Below the pieces are notes generated by a model. The model saw only the letters and a program-made list of their open reading frames with translations. It had not been told where the DNA came from and did not search any database. A stretch of 64,000 bases of DNA from NCBI RefSeq assembly GCF_964204645.1, contig NC_134027.1, forward strand, positions 1,724,485 to 1,788,484, given 5' to 3'. Below, piece by piece: positions 27,293-64,000 of this stretch (its first letter is position 1; every line of letters starts with the position of its first letter). A program made the position numbers and the translations under genes. Origin of the DNA: Tubulanus polymorphus. Taxonomy: Eukaryota > Nemertea > Palaeonemertea > Tubulaniformes > Tubulanidae.

Positions 27293-28222
27293 TCTTCTTA
27301 CTTTTCCACTAGTAGTGGGCTAGCTGAATACAAACAAGGAAAAAAGACTTGTTAAAATTGAGGGCATTCAGAAGGAGTAGAAATTGTTTTTGTAAAAGAC
27401 AACATTTTTTAATTGATATTCCACTATGTCAGTAGATTCTTCTAAACTACTTTTTAGAGAGGATCCAATCACAAACTAATCAAATAACATTAGTAATGTA
27501 CAAGGAAGGAGCACAATACAAGCCATCAAGTATGGAGTAGCTTTCAACTTTTCGATCATCAAAAAAGGATCTTATTTCATTCTACTGCCCGTTCACAGAT
27601 AAGACCCATGTGTCATCTAGACTTCAAATATACGAATGAAATGTCTGTGATTGCGCCGTGAATGTCGATTGGCCAAAAGATGAATAGAAACAAACCTGTG
27701 ATGTATGAATGAATGGTTGGTCAATTCGTGAACCAGTGAGATTCCAGTTCAGCTTACATCGAGCAATGGACTCGAATATTGGCTAATCTTTTACGCTCCC
27801 TCTTCACAGTGATACTCGTAAACACTCGAATCAGCCAATATCTGATAGATACAATTGCACAGACGTGTAACTCAATTAATTGCAAGGTTTTTTGTAAACG
27901 GGTCACATAAGTTTATATGCCGTAAAAACAGGAATAACTGTTTAATTAATTGATCACCCATTGCGTTGGGAGGGAGGAAAACGCATTCAACCAATTTCAA
28001 ATAGGGAAAATCTTTAATTGCAAAATTTTGAATTAGTTTATCGAACAATTTACTGCCTATTTTTCAGTGAGGAGAGTAGAAATTAATTGTCGAATTGAAA
28101 ATAAGTTTGATTATATTTTGCATCGTTGATAATTAAAATGACGTAATTGCGAAAGGAAATCCCGGGGAATCCCCTCTCTCACAAAAAAGAAACACAGTCC
28201 GATATTTTACATACAGCGCACA
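27293..28222. promoter_or_regulatory. Head-to-head intergenic region, NF-YB / UBL4A
   Basis: 930 bases between divergent start codons. The sequence near 27300-27340 looks like the end of a noncoding NF-YB exon preceded by an acceptor. CCAAT-like ATTGG/CCAAT words occur at several places (for example ATTGGCTAA and CAGCCAATA near 27780-27840), which could let NF-Y act on its own gene; that is inference. Confidence 0.4.
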
Positions 28223-28714
28223 ATGCAGCTCGTTGTGAAAGTTTTGCAGGGGAGTGAACTATCTTTCGAGGTCTGTTTCAATTTTTTTTATTGAATTATT
28301 CGCCTGTTTTGTCTTAAATTGCTTATTTCCACCATATGGATTATCCAAAATTCAATTCAATGTACTTCATTGAGGAAATATACTTATGTTGTAGGTAGCC
28401 CCACATCATAGCATAGCACACGTAAAATTACTCGTGAAGGAAAAATTAGATGTTTTACCAGCTCAACAAAGATTAGTATTGAAAGGCCGCACATTATCAG
28501 GTAAGGCACACAGTCAGTCATACGTTCCGTCTTTTATCGCAGGTTGGCGACATGACAGATTACGCTACAGTAACCATTTTCTGTTTTATATTGACATTGT
28601 ATTTTTCTCTGTAAATTTATTGCATGTATTTATCCTCTGTAAACTTGTTTTATATGAAGCGATGAAATTAAAGTTGTCTCTCTCAGCTATGTTAAGACAT
28701 TATTAGGTATTATA

Positions 28715-28813
<99 letters not shown>

Positions 28814-29449
28814 ATTATTATGATGTGTTCTGTATTTAGATGACAGTACGCTGAAAGACAACAATATCATCGACGGAACAAAGTTATTCCTTTCAATAAA
28901 GAAGTCGACAGATTCTTCATCAGTGAATTCCCATAATAGTTCAGACACCACTGCCGTAAATCCAGCTGGGAAAAACGAACAACATTCAGTTCTGTGGATC
29001 GAAATGGAAAAATTGTTGCTCAGACATTTTGGCAAAGACGACACTGGAAAAATATTACAACACATTAAACAGGTATTCATTTCTAGTGTATCCTAATAAA
29101 GCATCCTTCAAATAATCCGCTGATTGTACCCGACAGCCCCTTAGCTGTTTACGACCCCTCAGACAATCAGCTCTCTGCATCCAACCCCTCAGACAATTGA
29201 GACTGTCATTACAAAAACTAACCTTCATAAGACAATTGGCTATTTCAGACAGGATTATTGATACAAGGAACAAATTATCAAGTCCTCTGAAGTTTGTTTT
29301 AATGAGGTGACACTATAATTACGAAGTTTAATTCTCGATTCAATGTTTTCTTGTTTCAGGAATACAAAAAACAGCTTTCACAATTGAGTTTAGATGATAT
29401 TGAGCGATTAGCACACGTTAATTTAGAAGCGAAACGTGAAAGTGGATAG
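28223..29449 (+). CDS. UBL4A: Ubiquitin-like protein 4A (GET/BAG6 pathway)
   Basis: Four exons, 28223-28270, 28395-28500, 28840-29072 and 29360-29449, give 158 residues (human UBL4A has 157). The N-terminal ubiquitin-like fold starts MQLVVKVLQGSE and continues with QQRLVLKGRTLS and DGTKLFLSIKK. The C-terminal TUGS helix region is LLLRHFGKDDTGKILQHIKQ and LSQLSLDDIERLAHVNLEAK. In the cytosol UBL4A joins GET4 and BAG6 to hand tail-anchored proteins to the ER-targeting ATPase. Intron 2 holds a (GAT)n microsatellite that ends 26 bases before exon 3. A poly(A) signal lies at 29726. Confidence 0.94.
28714..28813 (+). repeat. (GAT)n microsatellite
   Basis: About 33 uninterrupted GAT units in UBL4A intron 2. 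The complementary strand reads as poly-Ile, which is an artefact. The tract ends just before the exon 3 acceptor at 28839. Confidence 0.95.
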
Positions 29450-29725
29450 CTTCTGTGGAATACCAGTTTTATTCTGCTGTGATGATTGTTAATTAAGAAA
29501 TCTGTCGTAAAGTGATCTGATTGAACTCATTATAAACGAACTACAGTTACAGATTACTCCTTCATTTATGATCGGGGGAAATATAACTCTATTTTGGGTG
29601 GTGTAATGTATTTCTATGGTTCGTCAATATTGTCTCTTTTTGTCTATTTAATGCTGTTGTATTCTGGTCTATATTGATTCACTCATGTCAAAAAGTATGA
29701 AATTTTTACATAAGTAATTTATCTC

Positions 29726-29731
29726 AATAAA
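29726..29731 (+). terminator. Poly(A) signal of UBL4A
   Basis: AATAAA 277 bases past the stop codon. The facing SLC25A26 signal is at 29838-29843 on the other strand. Confidence 0.6.
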
Positions 29732-29837
29732 ATATCTTCGCAAAGATCAGTCTTAATGTCTATAAATTGGCAGATTTTGGGGAATTCACAGCTACAATGA
29801 ACAAAAAACAGAAAAGCAGGATTTTCCAGTAGAAAAC

Positions 29838-29843
29838 TTTTAT
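29838..29843 (-). terminator. Poly(A) signal of SLC25A26
   Basis: AATAAA on the minus strand, 90 bases past the stop codon at 29933. Confidence 0.6.
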
Positions 29844-29932
29844 TCTATAAAACCATTTACTATAATATAAACACAAAGCTATAATCTCAAATATATTATA
29901 ACACAGATACTGACTAGGGGTAAGTGCCTGTG

Positions 29933-31560
29933 CTACCTAAACTCAGTCCTGTAATTTGATAGAATGTCTAACACTTTATCATACGCTCCTAGAAAAATAG
30001 CACCGCCCAATGAAATCCAGCAAACTCTCGGTACTAAACCAGAAAATAACCTACAAAGTAGAATACAAAATATGAAGTGACTAGTGGAATCTGTAATAGA
30101 TGAATTAACTAATGTATACAACACAAACCCTCTAAATCCTGATTCTTTCTGTACAGCTTTTAATGTGTATAAAATACCGTTCACCGCGAATGGACTATTT
30201 GCCTGAAAATAGGAAGAACTTCGATAGAGAAATAAATCACCAGAAATCTAAAGAGCAATAGTTACGATTACTTTACCTCAGCGAGCATGATACGCGTTTT
30301 AGCAACATCAAGCGGGGTTGTTGAAGAAGCAGCGAATGCACCTGAAAGAAACAGATAAATACAGTTTTTTACGGAACCAGTAAAGTTTATGTTGAATAGA
30401 TTGAAAGAAAACTAACCAGCAATAGCTCCGCATAAAGATGACTGCCAAGGCTCGACGGTATGTCCTTGTTTCTTCGACCAAGATGACTGAAAGAGATCAA
30501 CGAATCCAAAGGAATATAATCAACAGATTTCCAAGCGCACCAACATGTAACAAGAAATAATGTTACCTTCAGGAATTCCCACATAGGAAATTGTAAAAAT
30601 GCAAATGGTATTTCACGTAAAACTGTACTCAAATAACCTCTATATAAACCACTGATTCCCTGAAATAGAATAACAACAATGTTAGAACAAAATGACTGGT
30701 GAATTCCAATATAACAATGAAATAATATGTTACCTCAGTTTGTAAGGCTTTCGTAAAAAACGTCAGCGGTGATGATTTTGATGCTTGAGCTCTTTGTTTA
30801 CAAACTTCACATGGAACACGCACAATGCATGCAGCCTTTTACAACAGAAAAAACCATAAATTCAATCAAATTAAAAACAACTTGTTTTTCTTAAATACCA
30901 ATTAGATATTGAGGATCATTCATTTATTTTATACACATAAAATATGAACTTGTAAAAACTGGCCATTGTTTCCAATACATTGAGCGTTAAGGTACATAAT
31001 AGCACTAACCCTGAAAGACTCCTAATAAGTCTTTTCTTACCGTTTCACCAAAACCAGCAGCGAACATATGAACAAATGGTTGAAACTGCTGAGGAACATG
31101 AGGTGTTAAAGTGTTCTTACTCATTTCATAAGTCATAAAAAACATCGCGGCTGAAACAAAGAATAAAGCAGGAATAGAGGAGAACAGAAATAGAATGTGA
31201 GTATGAAACCATGTGATCAGACTGATATACTGACCAGATGGAGCTGAACCAACCGCAACAGATGTCAGTCCTCGGTAAAGACCGTGCAATCCGCCCGACT
31301 TCCATAATCCTTGTTCACTCTGTAGTCTTGTTTTTATTGTGTCGAGTGGATACAATACAAAATCAACAGCTATACCTGCTGCACCTCCAGCCTTCAAATT
31401 AGCAATAAATAATCATGAAAGAATGGGGATTGGTTATTTTATTTTATAAATTCAGGTAGGTTGAGGTTGAGTCTGTGGTGAGAGTGGAGGAGACTACGCC
31501 TGCCCTACTTACTAAAAGCGCTGGTATAAATGATTTATTTTCAGCCATACTTTCTGCCAT
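29933..31560 (-). CDS. SLC25A26: Mitochondrial S-adenosylmethionine carrier
   Basis: Nine exons on the minus strand: 31560-31513, 31391-31235, 31150-31041, 30835-30734, 30659-30567, 30486-30417, 30341-30277, 30202-30129 and 30050-29933, giving 278 residues (human 274). The three mitochondrial-carrier repeats each keep their P-x-[DE]-x-x-[KR] signature: [22 protein letters not shown] and [11 protein letters not shown]. The segments [34 protein letters not shown] and [14 protein letters not shown] match SLC25A26 closely. It imports S-adenosylmethionine into mitochondria in exchange for S-adenosylhomocysteine. The gene is head to head with CMC2. Confidence 0.95.
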
Positions 31561-32451
31561 GAGGTTAATAGATAGATAGGATCTTTCAGTATTCCGCAAA
31601 TCAATTATGACATTCTTCTAAATACTACATGTATTTGAATTTTAATATTAGTTAGCTCGGCGACCTTGAGATGTATCGCAGATTTGGCCGTGCTAAATAC
31701 CGCTCGAAACCAATTGAAATCTGTACTACTGCCACCAAGCGGCGGCTTTCAACATTAACCCGGAAATAAACTATTGCGGTTATTAGACAATCTTTTCGAG
31801 CATATCCCAAGGTCGTAGACTGGTTTCAGGCGTTATGAAATAAATTCTATTGAAAACTGAATAAGAAATGCACAGCTGAGTTGATAGAATTGCAAACGCG
31901 AGGATTTTCTAAATGTAATGAAAAAAATCTGTAAATTACTAAAAGTAAAACTCAACATTCTCAATTTCGGTATGCTTTTGAATTGTTGTTGAATAGTTGT
32001 AAATTGAAATTGTACTATATGTAAGACAAAATAGTAGAAGTAGGCCTATTTCCGTTTTCGATTCCTGTGCTGCTGCAACTGCATCCCGACTTGCTGCCAA
32101 AACGCAACCCTCTTTTTTATGTTTTGTTGTAGTTGGCCCTCATAGCTGAGACAGAGCGCAGGTTTCCCCATGTAGTGTAAGGCCTCCTCCCATATCGGCC
32201 GGAACACAGGGGCCTGACACAAACAGGTTTTGACCCCAGTATTCTCTAGGTACTATATATAAAAAATCTTTTTATATATAGTACCTATATAGAGGATACT
32301 GGGGTCAAAAACAATTTGCGTCAGGCTCCTGTGGGCTGGAGGTTATTTTCTAGGATACTGGGCATGCAAACCAAAAGTTACTTGCTATTAGTTAATCTGT
32401 AAATGCTAAAGAGTTGTGTTCCTGCCTATAAAGGTTAATTTGATTTTTCAG
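31561..32451. promoter_or_regulatory. Head-to-head region, SLC25A26 / CMC2
   Basis: About 890 bases between divergent coding starts. The CMC2 ATG sits right after an acceptor (TTTTTCAG), so a noncoding CMC2 exon must lie within this region. A foldback element occupies 32203-32334. Confidence 0.5.
32203..32334. mobile_element. Foldback element in the CMC2 upstream region
   Basis: About 132 bases forming one long hairpin. From outside in, CACAGGGGCCTGAC pairs with GTCAGGCTCCTGTG, TTTTGACCCCAGTA with TACTGGGGTCAAAA, and AGGTACTATATATAAAA with TTTTATATATAGTACCT around a tiny loop. It has no coding content. It lies upstream of, or in the first intron of, CMC2. Confidence 0.8.
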
Positions 32452-33086
32452 ATGCATTCAGATCTATCAGGACATCTTCATACAGAAGAATGTAATTCTT
32501 TCATACAAGCTTTAAAACAATGCCACAAAGATGTAAGTATTTTAACCTATGTAGAACTCTGCGCTTATCTCGCGCTATATGTTGAATTAAACAATTGAAG
32601 CTCTGACGAATAAACCAAAGATTTGATAAAGTAAAACTATTTATAAAGGATTGACTTTGTCTAAAATGCTGTGAAACATTCTATTAATAGAGGATTGACT
32701 TTGTCTAAAATGCTGTGAGACATTTTCAATTTGGTTAATTTTTCTTCTGTTAAATTTGACAGTCGCTTTTCTATGGAAAACAAATTGAGGCTCTAATAAA
32801 GTTGGAAGCCATGAATGAATACATAGTTTTTTTTTCAGAATCCATGGAAGAAATTTGTCGGAGTTTGTAATGAACTGGATAAAGAAGTTGGACGTTGTTT
32901 AAGGAAAGAGGTAGATAATCTTACCCAGCACAGCCTCATCTAGATCTAGAATTAAATGAAATTTATTAAATGTCAACTTTTTCTTCAATGTAGAGAGAAA
33001 GTAAACGACTTCTGAACAAAGAAAAAAGTCGACAAATGCAGGAGAAAGCAAGGAGACATGTGAATTTAGATGATGATGATTTATGA
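32452..33086 (+). CDS. CMC2: COX assembly mitochondrial protein 2 homologue
   Basis: Three exons, 32452-32532, 32839-32910 and 32994-33086, give 81 residues (human 79). The start MHSDLSGHLHTEECNSFIQA is almost diagnostic. The twin CX9C motif is present: C in TEEC and C in QCHKD, then VCNELDKEVGRCLRKE. Twin CX9C proteins are folded by MIA40 in the intermembrane space, and CMC2 helps assemble cytochrome c oxidase. The tail ends in four Asp and Leu. A poly(A) signal lies at 33194. Confidence 0.94.
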
Positions 33087-33193
33087 TAGCTAGTTGTAGG
33101 ATGATGAAAGTTTGGCTGCATGGTCTGAGAAATTTAAACTAAGTTATATGTGTGTATAGGATTATGTATTCAATTTTTATTAATGTAAACTTG

Positions 33194-33199
33194 AATAAA
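33194..33199 (+). terminator. Poly(A) signal of CMC2
   Basis: AATAAA 108 bases past the stop codon. Confidence 0.6.
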
Positions 33200-33396
33200 T
33201 GTTGAATAGTGAATTATTTACTTTAAAGTGTTATTTTTGTTTAGAGGGTCAGAAATCAATATAGGTCTTACAGTCTGGCATCCATGGCAGGATTGGGGAA
33301 AAGACAAAAAAGACGGTTCCACGTCATGAAGTTTTGAGTAGCTGATGTGATTGATGTCCGGAAAATAAACCTTGTCACGAAAATTATAAAAGTAAT

Positions 33397-33470
33397 TGGC
33401 CAGTGTGGGGGTCGAACCCACGACATTCGCGTTATTAGCACGACGCTCTAACCGACTGAGCTAACCGGCC
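33397..33470 (-). tRNA. tRNA-Ile (anticodon AAU)
   Basis: Full cloverleaf on the minus strand, 74 bases with discriminator A. The acceptor GGCCGGT pairs with ACTGGCC, the D stem is GCTC/GAGC, the anticodon stem TCGTG/CGCGA surrounds CTAATAA with anticodon AAT, and the T stem GTGGG/CCCAC surrounds TTCGACC. Every stem closes. A pol III stop (TTTT, complement at 33388-33391) follows within six bases. No intron. It sits between CMC2 and MTSS1. Confidence 0.96.
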
Positions 33471-33864
33471 AGTTAGGTTGCGTGAGAATTTCACATGTAT
33501 ATGAATAAATTTGATTGGTCGATTATTTCCGCTTCAGGTCACATGACCGCGTTAGACGGTAGCTCGCTGGGTTGATACGAGTGAAGTTGTGTCCTCGGTT
33601 CACGACTCTTTATCCTTTAATCTCTGCGAACGTCGCCTAAAATGGATTTACCGATTCACAGATTTCGCGATAAACAATAGATTGATTGGTGATTTTCGTA
33701 GGGAAGGTTTTTACGTGAGTTTTAAAACGTGGAATTTAAAACTAGAAGCAAGATTTCATAAATTCAATCAAATTCAACGTGTATATTGCCTGTTGTTGTT
33801 GCATTGTGTTTTATTGCGCTGGGATTTAATAGTTTTTGGAGTAATACAAACACTAATCCGAACG

Positions 33865-64000
<30,136 letters not shown>

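Noticed and set aside
28703-29080. Minus-strand frame with a poly-Ile stretch
   Set aside because: Antisense of UBL4A exon 3 and the (GAT)n microsatellite.

Overview
This is nuclear DNA from an animal. Every recognisable protein is split by many short introns with GT-AG borders, the DNA is AT-rich with long (AT)n and (GA)n tracts, and it carries fragments of LINEs, tRNA-derived SINEs and short foldback elements. The fused glutaredoxin-thioredoxin reductase with a selenocysteine codon argues against insects. Overall the content suggests a marine invertebrate, perhaps a lophotrochozoan such as a mollusc, but the window does not prove the phylum. Exon borders were placed by hand from splice signals, reading phase and remembered family sequences. 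All the multi-exon models below keep phase from start to stop (MTSS1 to the edge of the window).

Layout. 1-1160: degraded LINE pieces on the minus strand. 3070-6069 (-): Aurora kinase, 7 coding exons. 7507-9585 (+): two tandem coactosin-like genes. 10062-11162 (-): an intronless class A GPCR, with a broken copy of its tail lying between the two coactosin genes. 11600-12080: SINE head and a 27-bp minisatellite. 13134-17177 (-): GEN1 Holliday-junction resolvase, 12 exons. 17819-24013 (+): thioredoxin-glutathione reductase (TGR), 14 exons, with a SECIS element in its 3'UTR. 25644-27292 (-): NF-YB. 28223-29449 (+): UBL4A. 29933-31560 (-): SLC25A26, the mitochondrial S-adenosylmethionine carrier. 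32452-33086 (+): CMC2. 33397-33470 (-): tRNA-Ile(AAU). 33865 to beyond the right edge (+): an MTSS1/MIM-type I-BAR protein, about 30 kb, with a 13-kb third intron full of simple repeats.

Three gene pairs are head to head: GEN1/TGR, NF-YB/UBL4A and SLC25A26/CMC2. TGR and NF-YB converge, with poly(A) signals about 160 bases apart. The genes are otherwise ordinary housekeeping or cell-biology genes: mitosis, actin, DNA repair, redox, transcription, tail-anchored protein targeting, mitochondrial transport and assembly, and membrane curvature. I see no operon-like functional grouping.

The most unusual item is the C-terminus of TGR. The usual Gly-Cys-Sec-Gly ending appears here as Gly-Cys-Gly-Gly-TGA-Gly-stop, and a good form 2 SECIS hairpin follows it. 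If the sequence is right, the redox pair is Cys-x-x-Sec rather than adjacent Cys-Sec. Other notable items are the uneven divergence of the coactosin duplicates, the GPCR tail remnant, a pair of related neighbouring exons and a GC-AG intron in MTSS1, and several foldback-element families found in introns and promoters.
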